A stretch of 64,000 nt of DNA from Amblyornis subalaris (taxonomy: Eukaryota > Chordata > Aves > Passeriformes > Ptilonorhynchidae), in assembly GCA_018881555.1 (NCBI GenBank), contig JACAXG010000018.1, positions 6,199,634 to 6,263,633 of the forward strand, in the 5' to 3' direction. A program made the position numbers and the translations under genes. This document shows, in pieces, positions 11,421 through 24,950 of the stretch. The stretch's first letter is position 1. The number at the start of each line of letters is the position of its first letter. The notes under the pieces were generated by a model. That model saw nothing but the letters and a program-made list of their open reading frames with translations. It was not told the DNA's origin and did no database searches.

Positions 11421-14400
11421 TTTTACTTGACATATGCATTACATTTGATAACATTATTAGTGGTTTGCCTTTGAGGATTTCAATTAAATTTTTGTAGGTG
11501 TGTTATTATTAGTTTGCAGATTTGGAGGGCGTTGGTTAGGGATTTTTTAGTTGTTTTGTGTTTTGTTATTGTTGGTTGGTTATTTGTTTTAATTAACTTA
11601 TTACTTTTCTAGCCAAAGATGTATTATTGCCAAAGATATTTTATTATCTTTTCTTTCAGCTGGGAAGTAATTTCTTCTACAATCATAACCTCTTTCTTTG
11701 CTCCCTGACTTGACCAATGTCTTTAAATTTCTCTGTGGTCTTTAGGACTCAGACAGTCTTGGAAAGAGCATCTTCAGCTTCTGTGTTACTCACTCTGTCT
11801 GTCTAAACTTGAACTATGTCTTTGAGAAGAATAGTCGGCCATTTGGTCTGAGGTTCCTTTTCACTAGAGGACTTACAGGTATATCATGAGCTTAAAAATG
11901 GTGTTGCGCAGTTTAGTACTTACTTAAGCTTCCTGCTTCCTTGTAAAATAACTTAAAATTTTATGAAAAACAAGAAATTCCTCTAATAGATACATCAGAC
12001 AAATCAAGACAGTGTGGAAAAGTCAGACTGGATTCTTTGTTTATCTTCCATCACTATTAACTGTGAAGGCTTTGACACTTAGACAAGATCTTCTTCAGTG
12101 CTCATGCTTACTTGTAATTTGGTGGTTTAACAATTACACTATTAAGCTTTTTATCCATTTCCTAGAGTAGTATTGTCTCTTCCACCCTAAAAAGTGCTTA
12201 AATTAAAGTTTAAACAATGTATGCACATATTGGGAATTATAAACCTTTTTCTAAAAAATCTCTTTTCAAAGTACTATAACATTTCAGTGTATGGCTTAAT
12301 TTGTCCTGTGACCTATTCCTAAAAATAAAACTTTGGATTAATGCTTTGTTCAAAGAGTTTGTATTTAAGTTGTATATTACATAAATGATTATAAAGTACT
12401 TTGGAATTTTTAGATAGGAATTGCTGTTTACAAGCTCTGCTTTTGGATAATTGGTCATATTGGCCTTTGTTGCAAATTCACAGTATCATATGTTTTGGTA
12501 CAGTTGTCTGATTGGCTTATGCAATTTTCTTAAGATTTGGCTTAGACTAACAGTTTGCCTAGACATTGAATAGATTTTGGTAGCTTCTACTGTATCACAG
12601 TTATGTATACATTATTCATATATAATATGAAAGCAATGCAACTCCCTCATATTGCCAACTTTTATGCTGGTATTTTCCATGCAGCAGGATTCACATTTAT
12701 TTTAGAGAAACCCTTCCTTAGACCATAAGCAATTTNCCCAAATTTATTCAGTGTTTATTCATACATTTTGTAGAAGATCAGGAACGGAGTACTTAATCTA
12801 CNGTCTGATTCTTAGATGTAGTAAAATATAAAGTATTTATCTGTGGGATTACTGAGTTAGCCCCTTGATTTCAGGAAAAATCTTTTCTTTATAGTGTTTT
12901 TCATTTAATTTCCTACTACTTTATGTTTTCAATTTTGAGCTAATTACTTATTTCAAGTCTTCAGAGGTTTGGAGNAGCAAACATTCTTTCACTATCTTAT
13001 TTGGGAAATTTTCCGCTTGTGACAGATTTATTATGTTGTTTGGACAGTAGAGCATTTACTTCCTTAACCCAAATTCCCTTTCTTTTACCTGGCACCTGTT
13101 TACTGTGTGGCAATTTTTTTTCTTTGATAATAAGTTCAAATTTGCAATGAAGACCCCCCAGAGCCAAAACTCTATAAAAGCGAATGAGACAGAATACACT
13201 CTAAACTACACNTTTTTTTTAAGCCTGTCATCCACATGCAGTGTTACTGAAGAAACACAATTGAATGTTCTACTTTTGTTTCTCTGCCTATTGATCACAA
13301 CAAAAAAATCTGTTGTTTCACAAGGATTTTCCAGTTCTGCTTATTACCACNAATAATACTCTTCACCAAGGAAAAATTTTAACCATAAGGAATGACAGTG
13401 GATTAATACTGATTCCTGTTCTATATTTCTCCTTAGCAGGAACCTTTGTTTTGATATACAGCATGGTGTGAGATTAGTAGACAGAAAGAGACTTGAGGTT
13501 CCCCTACTGGAGTTAAGCTTTGAAAAGATAATTTCTGAAAATTTAATATGGCTGCCTTCCATTTGCACTACAGAGAAACCCAAAGTAATTTCAATAAATC
13601 TTCTAGAATATGGCAGTGACTTTTGAAGGAATGTTTACATCTGAAGGACATTACTTCTTTATTAAGAGTACAACAGGATTGTTTGATTAAAACNTAGATA
13701 CATGATTTTATATTTAACNGAAAATTAATTCTTGTGAGGATACTTCCAAAATTTTTAGATCCATTAACTCCTATGCTTGTGAGAAGTTAAAAGAAGAAAA
13801 AACCAAACCAAAACAAAACCCCTCCATGCTTCACCCAGGTGAGATTATGTGCTTTAGACTTTTAGAATACAAAAGGAAACAGGACTGTAGATCAAAAANT
13901 AGCTCACTAACAATTCATCGCAGTGCATTGTAATTTCAAGGTCCTCCAAGGAGCGGTAGTCCACCTGTAGGAGGATATGAGAAGAGAATGGTAAATAGTA
14001 TCAAAAATAAAACTCTATTCAATACAATGTTTACAGATCGTGCTTGGATACACATGGTATCTGATTACACATTTTAAAGAAGGGATTTTAAATAGTATGG
14101 GTATTATCTAGGTTTTTCCTTATTATTCACATTTTTATGGATTAGGAGGGGCAAAATAATACATACTAGTAATAAAATTGCAGAGTTGTTTAAAATCATA
14201 ATGTGTTTTGAGAAAAGGAGCTACTTTTTACTGAGAAGCTGATTTACATTTTTGGTTCTACATATGCAATCTTCCACTCATTTGCTTCAGTCTTCAAATC
14301 ATTAAATGAAAATTAGTATAGTCTTACAGCACTGGTGTTAGACAGAGCTGAGAACCAGTTGCACAGATAACAGAAATTGGGACTACTTCTTCCAGTGTGA

Positions 14401-14529
14401 GTTCTAGTCCATAAGTTTATGTGGGAGGATGTTGGCAACTGGTTATTGTTAATTAGCCCAGCTGTTTAATTGATTGGATCTTCTGTGAGACTCCTGCCTC
14501 ACTTGTAGATCTGTAACTACAGAAAAGGT
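11421..14529. other. Intergenic, no gene seen
   Basis: About 3.1 kb of AT-rich sequence. No exon, RNA gene or repeat could be supported. A G/T-rich patch lies near 11,510-11,600, and a few single undetermined bases sit next to homopolymer runs (for example at 12,736 and 13,212). Nothing else stands out. Confidence 0.55.
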
Positions 14530-14619
14530 CATTATCCTGGCAGGAGAGGAGGGGCTAGGAGCTGTGTCACATAAAACCTCTGAGCCAGTTGTTCCTGAGC
14601 CACAAGGCAGGGCCAAGAG

Positions 14620-15115
14620 AAAGTGGTGGGGGGCTGCAGTGGGAGACTCAACTGCTGTGTGGGGTGGAGGTCCCTATCTGCTGATCTGACCCGTTGTCTA
14701 GTGAGGTTTGCTGCTTGCTGGTGGCTCACATCTGGGATGCGATGGACAGGCTGTCAGGGNAATAGGTGTGTCACCATATTATCCACTGTGGTTCTTCTGC
14801 TTGGGCACTATCAGCACTGCTAGAGAGACCTGCAGCATTTCAAGTATGCCTGTATGGGTCTGGGAGTGAGGGCCAAGGATAGAAGGGCCTGGGTGGTCTC
14901 TACTTCATTCATGCTAATGAAGGGCAATGGCTTGAATAGGACTGGATGGATCTTGTGGGTCGGTAGCTCGTCATTGTTGTGCAACCCATATTGACATCAG
15001 GGACTTAGTTTTCACATCTCTGAGGACTAAGGACTGCTATAAAGAGAAGGGATCCGATCAAGCGAGGTGAAAGCATCTTTGCCAATAAGGTGGCCTACCT
15101 GGTGAAGTGAGTTTT
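14620..15115 (+). pseudogene. CR1 ORF1 remnant (esterase-like region)
   Basis: This part aligns by eye with the second half of CR1 ORF1, the SGNH-esterase-like region. Landmarks are CACATCTGGGATGCGATGGA, CTTGGGCACTATCAGCACTG, AAGTATGCCTGTATGGGTCT, GGGAGTGAGGGCCAAGGATA and GACTGGATGGATCTTGTGGG. The block normally coding G-T-N-D is altered (ATCAGCAC for a consensus like AATGACAC) and frames are interrupted, so no product is expected. Confidence 0.6.
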
Positions 15116-15429
15116 AAATCGGGAATGAGAGAGAGAGACNATGATACACAGTTCAGTAAGAAAGTGGTGAACAGGGTTGGCAAGCAAACGGTGCAAATGT
15201 GGACAAGAGAGAGCTCATAATCAAACAAACAGCACTGAAATGTGGGCCATCCCAAGAGTTACACACAAGAAAGGAATGTTCTTGCATTTTTCTCAGGAAA
15301 TCAGAATGAATGGAGCCCATCTGAAGTGCCTGTACACTAACTGATGTGCCTGTACACATGAGCAAGCAACAGGGATGGATCAAGTTCTGTCTGTGAAAGT
15401 GTGATCAGGATTAGCCAGCAGAACAGTCA

Positions 15430-15987
15430 GTGAAAGCTGTCTGCTACCAACTGCCTGATCAGGAAGAAGTAGATGAAGCCTTCTTCAGACAACTGAAAGA
15501 AGCGTCACTTTCACAGGTCCTGGTCCTCATGGGGGCCTTTAACCACTCTGAGAACTGCTGGAGCATTTACATTACATTATACAAGCAGTTCAGGTCTGCA
15601 CTGCTCTATGCTGGCGGCCAACTGGGCAAAAGCAGCTTTGCAGGAAAGAATCTGGGGGTTCTGGAGAATAAGAAGTTGATCATGAGCCAGCAATGGCAGT
15701 GTGTCTGTTTGCAAGAGAAGTCTAACAGCATCCTGAGGTCCACAAGAAAGAGAGTTGACAGATGGGTAAGGTGGATGATCCTTCCACTTTACCCACATCT
15801 AGAGAGCTGTGCCCAGTGCTGGGCTCATTGTGACAGGAGAGACATGGACATACTGAAGCAAGTCCAGAGAAGGCCCATGGATATGATGAAGGGCTTGGAC
15901 CCTCTGTCATATAAGAAGAGGATGAGAGGGCTGAAACTGTACAGCCTGGAGGAGCATAAACTCAGGGAATCTTATCAGTTTGTGTAA
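15430..15987 (+). pseudogene. CR1 ORF2 remnant, endonuclease start fused to RT end
   Basis: A 185-codon open frame, opening on GTG rather than ATG. Residues 9-40 follow the CR1 endonuclease pattern (LPDQEEVDEAFFRQLKEAS, then LVLMGAFNHS). From about residue 58 the frame jumps to the C-terminal part of the reverse transcriptase (NLGVLENKKLIMSQQ, ILPLYPHLESCAQCWA, VQRRPMDMMKGLDPLSYKKR, GLKLYSLEEHKLRE). The RT catalytic palm is absent. The D of the MGDFN motif is A here, so even the endonuclease start is damaged. Keeping one open frame through the deletion is probably chance. Confidence 0.8.
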
Positions 15988-18900
15988 ATGTATCGTAGGA
16001 TGAAAACAGAGTATGTAGTCAAACACTTAGTGAATGGACAGGAGGCAATGGGCACAAAATAAAGCACAAAAAAGTTTCATTTAAATGGAGGAAAATACTT
16101 TTTTTCACTGTAACAATGATCAAACACTGGAGCAAGTTGCCCAGAAAGGTTCTGGAGTTTCCATCTGTGGGCACANTGAAAACCTAACTGGGCATGTTCC
16201 CAGGCTAACTGCTCTAGATGACCATGCTCGAGCAGAGGTATTTGATCATTTCCAGAGGTATCATCCATCATCCACTGTTTGGTGACTTTATGAAGCTAAT
16301 TCTTTGCAGAAAATGGAACAATAATATCTTGGCATTGTTTATTTTGCAAGCTCATAATCTGAAATAAACTTGCTCAAACTTATACTTGATTTCCTGAAAA
16401 AAAAAAAACAGCAAACCTACTCAGAATGAAAAGGTTAAACGGTGTATAAAATCCTTATTGAAAAGTTGTGAAACCAGAAACTAAGATACTTAAATACATA
16501 AACTAAAATATAGCTGAAGCTATAGAGTAAATGTTAGTGTATTTTCACCAAAGCACCACGTGGGTTACCATGAATTACTTGAGGCTGTGTCTCAAGATAT
16601 AAATAAGGCAGGGATCTAACTTTGTTTCACAGCTAAAGCATTTCTCATTCCTTGGAGACTGTGTGCAGAGATTAAGCACCTGCATAATTTAGAGGAGAGG
16701 TAGTTCCATTGGTTTATATAANTCTACTTAATTAAAGTCACATCTAGGCATGTTTATAAACTAAAACTTGTTCAAAATCACAAATATATCATCTTCAACT
16801 TTATGTCTTGCTGTATAAAATTACTATTTCTTTTTCTGCTATCAAAAAATACCTTGTTGCTAATAATTAAAAAATTCAATTCTACACTTTTTAGTAAATT
16901 CCAAATAACTTTTCTTAAAATATACATACCAATTTAAAATACAATAAATCTGATTTCAAGAAGGTAAGCTCTTACAAAAATCCAGTCTCAGTTATTTCCC
17001 TTGTCTCCTTGTGCTCTAGAAGAAAATATTGTGTAGAGATTATAGCTTTCTAGAACAGTAGAGCTCAAAATTACAGAAGAGTGTCATTCTTTATATGTAA
17101 AAGCAAATGACAGACAAATGGTGCAAACTTACACAATTTTAATATGCTTCATTGACAACAATATATTTTTTCCTATAAGCCAATTTAAATTTCTACAAGC
17201 ATCATATATAGTTTTACATCCTTTTTCATTCAAATCTAGCAGTTAATTAAGCCTAGCAGCAAATTTTAACTTAAGTAGTAGACTGTAATCTATTAATAAC
17301 AGCCCAAAGAGTATAACTAAACCAGATCAAGTTTAGAAAAATAAGAATAAAATATAGATAGTTCAAGANATCTTGGGATCAATAAATAAAAACTAAAGAA
17401 TTAAAAAAAGACAGAAATATATTGTGGGTGACAAATTTATGTTCTGAAATTTTTCATTAAGCCAGTTGACTGTGAAGTAACTATATATATATTTAGATGG
17501 ATACATTTACATATGTGTGTATTTGCTTTAAATCAGTCAAAACAAATTTGTCTGAAAAAAAGGATAGGAAAAAAGTTCCCCTTTTATGTTTCTTTTGCAC
17601 TGGAGTCATATTTATGCAGTATTTCACTCCTGAAAACAACACAAGACCAGTTTCGAAACTAAATCGCTGACCTGTANTAAATAACACTACTTTTTTTCTC
17701 AAGTCGACTGGCCCCCTATTTGTGCCTTCAAGATAAAATTTGCCATTCTGAATGCATATACATAGGTAATTAGTCTTTTGCCACGTGTNAAACTTTGTCA
17801 TATCTATGTTTCACTGTTCTTCAGTTCAAATATTTAAAAATGTATATTGAGTAAAGTTTGTTTTGTTTACTACTGGCTTTCCTTGGAGCCAGCAGTTGTG
17901 AAACCCTGCTTTTCTCTTTACAGTGAACCTTGCCAAAAATGTTAGTCTGCAATAGTGCCAGGGCTTTCACAGCTCACGGACTGAAAATCTGTTTTCCTAC
18001 TAAAACAGAAATAATCACAAATGCTGAATTCTGAGGTTTTAAAACTGATACTATGACTTCATTGCAAGGATCAAAGCAGCCTTGCTTTGTAAATTTCATT
18101 AAGTTTCATTTCACAGGAAATGTTTGTAAATAAAATATGTTTTGAAGAGAATATATATTGGTGGAATACTTACTTTAATTCACCTATCTCTTTTCTTTAA
18201 ATTCTGTGTGCAGGTGGCCGTTGGGATGAAAAGAAGGAGATGGGTTTCCCAACCATTTAAGCCCAATGCCCAGCAAAGGTTCTTTGGTGACAACAGCTTG
18301 TCCAACAGGAATGCTATAAGGATAGTTTGCTTTGCACCAGCTAAGTGTTGAACCAACAAACATTGAACCCCATGTGCTTCTAGCATCCTTTCTGAGATAG
18401 ATGAGATTCCTAGAAACCTTATGTCTAGCAGTAGGTATTACCATATGGCTCAGAGTGAAGTGCAAGAATTCAGTAACGCAGTGATGGAATAATCTGCTCA
18501 TANGAGAAGCTTTCTCTGAGCATTTTCAAGAGAATGTTCTTGGTACAAGTTCCTATGAATTCTGCTAAATAATTTATTTTAGTGGCATCATCTGGGAAAG
18601 CCTTCACAAATTACATGAAGTGGAAAATAAGGAAAAAAATCCTTAACATAGGATATGTTTAATATTTACAGATATTAAATCTGTAAGTGACTGCACCTAG
18701 AAAAAAAAAAGAGGCTTCCTGAAGGGAAAATAATGCTTTTATATGTAACAGAGGAAATTAAGAGAGATGCTATGTAAAAGCAATAAACAATAGAGTAAAG
18801 AAGTATTCTTTTGTCTGTTGTAAGTGTGAAAGAGGAAAAATTCTAAGACAAGAATAGCATAGTGACCATGTCGTTATTCTGTGTGTAACTATTAAAANAT

Positions 18901-21259
18901 TTATATAACTCATGATGAGTTTTGAGCATATTTTTAATGAAAGAAATGCATTTTGAGGTGGAGCCTCTGAATAAAGCTGAAAAGTTTGTTTATTCTAATA
19001 AGCATTTATATTGAAAGACTGCAAAAGACCTTAAGAAGACAATTAGTTGATGATTTAACTCATTGCTCTCTTAAGTGACTCTTACTTGACTTGTCTGTTC
19101 TGATACAGTTCTTTGAATTTTATCAGGCTTGTTATCTTTAAAATTCTGGAAACTGAAGATGAAAATGTTCTTGAGTAGTTAAATTTTCTGCATGGCATTT
19201 TAAAATAACCTTTTACAAGAAACCTTTTTGATTCAATTGTGCTCCAGCTCTTCAATCAGTGAATTACTATGACCACAAGTATGATAGAAAAAAAATCATG
19301 TATTTTTCTGGATTGGCTGGAGAATTTGGAAATGGTTTTCTTCACTTTTGCACTTTTAGGTATTCTTACATCAGATTTTTAGCTATCCATCCCCAATTCA
19401 AATGGAAAGTAACAGGATTAGTTTGTTACAGTTATATACTAACTCAGAAAATTTACACCAGTGGGGAAAAATTAAGCAGGAGAAATGAATTCTGTCACAC
19501 TTATTGTCTTCATGAGCAAAACCCCAGAAAGTATCACAACGTCAAAGATAACTGTAACCTTCAGGAGAAAGAGGTACTCCAGCAAAGTACTCAGGTTGCT
19601 GTCAAATGTCACATAAACCTTAATTAATCTCACATAATCTAACCATTTAAATTAAACACCTGAGGTAGGAGATTATTTCAGTGTAGGAGTACTCCTACGC
19701 TTCCCCTGTAGTCAATGAAGAGAGAAAGGTATCACTGATACATGACTCAGGTTTCAGATAAGATGACTCACTGTGAAGTCATGTATTTCACTTTTTGTTA
19801 ACTATTTAGAAGCACAAGTCTTGTAAATTTGCTGTCTAAATGTAGATGAGAGAAATCCCTTACTGAAGTATCTAGTCAGTCAAAGAAAAGAGCTGAGCCT
19901 CTCCACAGCATGACTCCTCCTGCTCTAGGAAAGATCTCTAAGACACACTCTAGAAGCGTTTAACTCTGCAGTAGTGCAATGAAAGCACAACTAGATCTAA
20001 GATTAGCTCAGGCTCTAGTAATACTGTATTTTAAATAGCTGAAGTTAGGTGAGACTAATCTTTTCCTCAGAGTAGTTTCTTACCTGTGTACTTCACTGAG
20101 AAAGCTGAAGCTAAGGAGAATGAACCTCACATACAATGCAAGTGCTAGAGTGCAATTATTTTGTTGCAATAAGTTTGTCTTGGTTTAAGAGAGCCATCCA
20201 CAATGACTGTTGAGTTTCTGAGGGTCACGCATATTCTTGCATTTTTTCGAATATTTGAGTATGTCCACAATACCAGAAAAGTGCAAGGCTAAAAACTAGA
20301 CTATTCAAAGTGTTTAGGCCTCTAAAAATGTAGCGATTTGTAAGAGATATCCTTAATCACCTCTCTGCTGCTTTAAAGGCTCAGTGACCTTTTNAAATCT
20401 GGTTCCATGTGGCCAATTAATGCCCTTATATCTTTTTCCTCTACTAATTTATTTAACTTTATCGCTTTTGAATCAAAATTGAGCTATAGCTGAGTTATAC
20501 TGACAAATAAATCAGACAGTTGAGAAAGAAAATCTCCCCTGTACGAAATTCTAAAATATCTTTTAATTGTTTCTTCACTGGAGGCAATCTTCTCTCCCCT
20601 TCTCAGGAAAACAACATACATATCCTCCTAACACAGCACTGTGACAGGTGTAGGGCTTCAATGTTGTCAGTTATAATCCTTTATATGTCACACCTTCAAT
20701 CATGCAATGGGCCATGCATTTTAAACAGAAGTCTGTTTTCTAGTCTGTGGCAACAGAGTGCCAGGACATACACTGTACAACCATATGGGTGTCTCTTTGC
20801 AGGACATATGTTGTACATCCTTAGGCACTAAAGCAATTAACAAGCAACTGTAAAGTAAATGTGATCTCCTCTGAAAAGCTCCAGAGCAGCTTTCAGTTTT
20901 TAAAATTATATTGCTAATTTATGCCGTGAAGAGATTCAGAATGTCAGACATAGGTACAGAGATCATAAATGAAAGCAACACTAAGAAGTAAATACAGGTT
21001 TATTTTCAGCAACAATTATAGTATTTTTCATGTTAGTAAAGCATTATGAAACTGAAAATATTCTAAAAAGTGATAGCATCCAAAGAATAATTCAACATAA
21101 GAATATGGAGATACAGTAGATGAAAAAGACTGTTTGATATTTTTGTGACAAAGCAGAATGCAATCATTACGATCAACAGCATATTTTTCTTGTTGGCCAG
21201 TGTTTATACAGAACACGTAGGGAAAAAACTATTTTTATTTTGCATTTTCTACTGCTGTT

Positions 21260-22230
21260 GTGAAATCTACTGTTGAACCTGCTAATGGTCANGAAACCAC
21301 ACAGCTCAGCAGAGGCAAGGCTGCCACTGCTCTATGTGCCCAGCTCTGGTCAATAGTGGGCTGCTTTGCAGTTGCCTCACAAGCTCCCAGATGCAAACGG
21401 ATCTTCCTGGTAGCTGACCATGGACCAGTTTTTCCCGTACCTGGTTTGGACCTCCTACTTGCTCCAGCAGCCAACTCTCAAATCCTCTTGTCTCTTCAGT
21501 GTCCAGCTAAGACTTGTGGGCACTTCAACACCACGTTCCCAAGCCTCATCCCATCCACTGCTGAGTCTGGCTTGGTGCTCACTAGCAATGCCACACTGAG
21601 ATACACACCCATGCAAGGCACATGCTCTCCAGCCTCTGCAGCTGTGCAGGGACATTCTGACCTATGGTTCCCATCTAGGTGCTGGCACTTAACACACATA
21701 TGCACACAGGAGAAGGAGCTTCTCACCCAGAAAAACAAGAAGACAGGACAGTGTCACACAAAGGGCATGACCACACAAACATACTGACTAGCAACCTGTT
21801 TGCACACACCTTTTGTCTTCCTTCTCTCTCTTTTTCTGTGTGTTTCTGTGTGTTTTCCTCCCCATGATCCCTCCTTTTTCCCACCTTTGATCCTTCCCCA
21901 AAACATCCCATTGTATTTTCTCAGGTACAATTCCCAAATAACCCTTCCTGCACCCTATAATGAGTCCCATAGGTAGTAACCCTCCCTCAGTCCAAAAGTG
22001 TTCTGGAGTCCCTTTCCACTGATTCATCAGGGGCTGGCAATCTCCTGGGACACCCCTGCAAGAGAGGGGCTATGTCTTCCTTCTCTGGATAAATTGTTAG
22101 GGTTGCTTCGGTGCTTCTTCAGCTTTCTGTCACACAACTGAACGTGCTGGCACCATGTGTATTAACAACTGATGGCACGAAAAGAAAAACCCATGCTGGA
22201 TTACACCAATGGAGGGTTTAGACACTATTT
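21260..22230. other. Unidentified segment of unusual composition
   Basis: Richer in G+C and in CA/CT words than the flanks. The first half runs without stops for 175 codons on the + strand and has overlapping minus-strand frames; the second half is strongly pyrimidine-rich on the + strand (CTTCTCTCTCTTTTTCTGTG and CCTCCCCATGATCCCTCC). This sharp change of character suggests an inserted element, possibly a decayed LTR, but I could not find TG...CA ends with a duplication, nor any retroviral motif. Alternatives are a decayed retrocopy or simply a locally biased sequence. Confidence 0.3.
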
Positions 22231-24950
22231 CATCTTTGTCACTATGTCGTTTTATTTACTGACAAAAATTTCCAGCAAAATCCTGCTGAAGGACAATGTA
22301 ATTAAACCTTCCTTCTGTAAGTAATATAGGTATCTACAGTTAGAAATATTAAACCAGTAATTTGAAATATTTTCCAAAATTGTGATGTTAAATTTTAGTC
22401 TGGACAATCTTGAAATACATATGTAAATATGTGAAGAATTTTTGATTTTGCACACTTTTAGAACTTCCTGTGACTAACAGTGTTGGTGAATAATTATGCA
22501 CTATACAAAATTAATTGTTATTGATTTCTAATCTGACAACTTTAACTTCAGTTGAATATGCTCTTTTCTTTTACTAGAAAAGAAGCTCCCAGTATGCCTT
22601 TCTTCACTACTCATTATTTTTTCCTATTTTATTATAAATTTTTATGCATTGTTTTCTATGTAGGCAATCTTTTCACCATACTTCATGTGCATTTTTTCAT
22701 ACCCTTAATCACTACTGGTAGCTTTCTCTTAATGTTTTCTAGCATGTAGTTGGGAAGCTTGTGATCAAACATTCTTATCATATAAGCCAACATAGCATCT
22801 CACATTCAACTGAGCAAAAAACCATATAAAATTAGAAGTGTATCATTTCATCTCTAGGAAAACTATGGTATAGAACTCAGATCATTTGAAAGATGAAAAA
22901 TAAGATTCAGTGACTGATATTGCTGCTCAGTGATAAGGTAGATATTATTCATTGATTTGATCTACCTGTTGCATGGACAGAAAATCCCAGTATTCAGGGC
23001 TGTGAGAAGCCTTCCATACCCAAGATGTGCGGAGTACAAAAGGTTAATGACAGGAAAGATGAGTGAAATAGGTGCTTTTCTTTTATGTATTTGAAGCTAA
23101 AAACCCAAAGAACAGACTCACTAGCTTTTCTCATGCTGAGGCTGGATTTTATTTCTGGAAACTAACTTTTGTCCTTAAGATTTCTAATTTGTCCTTCTCA
23201 GCCACAGTATATACACAAAGTGTTGAAAGTCACTCCTAATGTTAGCTACAGTGGCAGTAGAAAAACACAGATTAGGAACAGTTTATAACTTTCACTTAAA
23301 ATAACCGTTCTTCTACAGATCCTTTCATAGTTTGAGAAGAACCTCCTTTGTTGTGTTCTGAGGCTTTGCTCCCTGTGACATCCCTGATAACACAGAACAC
23401 TGACCAGTTTCCACATTTTATTGTCTGTGAGTGTGTAATCATGGCATCTGAAGTCCCTGTCAGTAGGTCCACACCTCTGGGTGCCGAAACACAATGATCA
23501 GATCAATGGTACTTGGAAAACTAACCTACTATTTACTGCATTAAAGAGGCCTCACTTCATAAGCTTTGATTTCTGAAATGTTTATTTTTCTAGACTTTTC
23601 AAATGTAGCATAGAAGTAACTTTGATTTTAGCTATGTATAATTCATTTCTAACTGCATAACAAAAATGCTTAGCTTCCTCGCTATTTTGAGCTGTCTTAT
23701 GCTATTTAAAGAAAATACTTCTGTGTATGAGGAAAAAATATTTACTCCAAAATTAAAAACATGTTTCCACATGGGTGTTCCAGGGTTCTTGTGGGCTGCC
23801 AGTTTTAGAAATATTTTGGCTGAAAATTATACTGTAGCTTTCATGAGGTTTTTAAATTATTAAAATACTTTAGCATTTTTCCATGTTTTAGTATTTCTTT
23901 TTACACATAATTTCTCAATTAATATTATTTTACTTTAATGTAGCTTCTTACAAAGTGTCCATTTAAAATAAAGATGTAGACTGTGAAAAATTTACTACTA
24001 CAAAATTGTTTCATAGAAGATTTCTATGCTAGAAAAATGTCTGAAATGCACATGAATTTCAACAACAGCTAAAAATCAAGCTAAGTACCCTGAAGAAATC
24101 GTATTTCCATGAAAGACAACAATTGTTTTACCACTGGCTTCAATGAAGCCAGGAATTGACTACCTACATTCTTCTATGTTACAATCCTGAAACACTCCTG
24201 TTAAGCCAAGAAGATAAGAACTATACTTACGTATGGGAAATAGAAGTGCATTGCATAATATTTATTTAATTTTGTGTAATCTTTATTAAATGAGGAATAA
24301 AAATGAACCTAAGCACTTGCTTAGGTGGTTTGCTGACTTCAGTTAGTTTGAAATGGGCAGTCTGAAGTATAACTGGAACAGGTCAAAGGAGAGCTAATGG
24401 AGAAGAGCAGTCTATTCTGTGCTTTTCCTAGAACTGTGTAACACTTGGCTCATCTCTTTACTTCTTTCATGTTAGTCAGTTCCTGAGCTGAGCAATGAGT
24501 TCCTATGCTTTTTTTCTTCCGGAACATCTACTAAAAAAATATTTGTCCGTCTCCTCTTCCAGCTACATTTTTGGTCTCTCTTCCTTATCTTCTTCCAGTA
24601 TTCTTATTTTTTTTTCTTCTGTGCTTCTAATACCTCTTCTTACTTATCAGTCCTGACAGTTGAGGACTTGATGTCATTTTTTTTGGAGCTACAGGGAAAA
24701 TGCATAATTTATATTTATAAGCAAAACCAATGATCTTTTACATTACATATCCTCTTTCACCTGAAGTCTAATTACTTACTTCTCTTTGGCAGTTTGATGC
24801 CCTTTTTTCCTTCTTAGCTGTATCCACAGTGGTCTGCCAGGACAGCTTGTAAAAGGAAAACATGAGCGGATGAAAAGAGAATGAGGTATGTCGCTTTCCC
24901 ATAGGAATGAGATTTAGATGGATTCCATGATTAGTAGGTGAAAAGCACAT

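Larger units (their letters stand above)
14560..16275 (+). mobile_element. Long CR1 LINE copy, internally deleted
   Basis: Unlike most bird CR1 copies this one is not simply 5'-truncated. It contains, in order: an ORF1-derived part (ATCTGGGATGCGATGGACAG near 14,730 and TTGGGCACTATCAGCACTGC at 14,801-14,820, the site of the esterase-type G-T-N-D motif); the inter-ORF leader (GCATCTTTGCCAATAAGGTG near 15,075, then CTGAAGTGCCTGTACACTAA near 15,320); the start of ORF2 (15,430 on); the end of the reverse-transcriptase ORF; and the 3' UTR (GGACAGGAGGCAATGGGCAC near 16,037, TTGCCCAGAAAGGTTCTGGA near 16,136). A full CR1 is roughly 4.5 kb, so most of ORF2 is missing, with a join near 15,600. It is a dead copy; 5' and 3' limits are approximate. 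Confidence 0.8.

Noticed and set aside
19259..19627. 122-codon + strand frame
   Set aside because: No known motif, biased by local composition, no splice or promoter context; treated as a chance frame.
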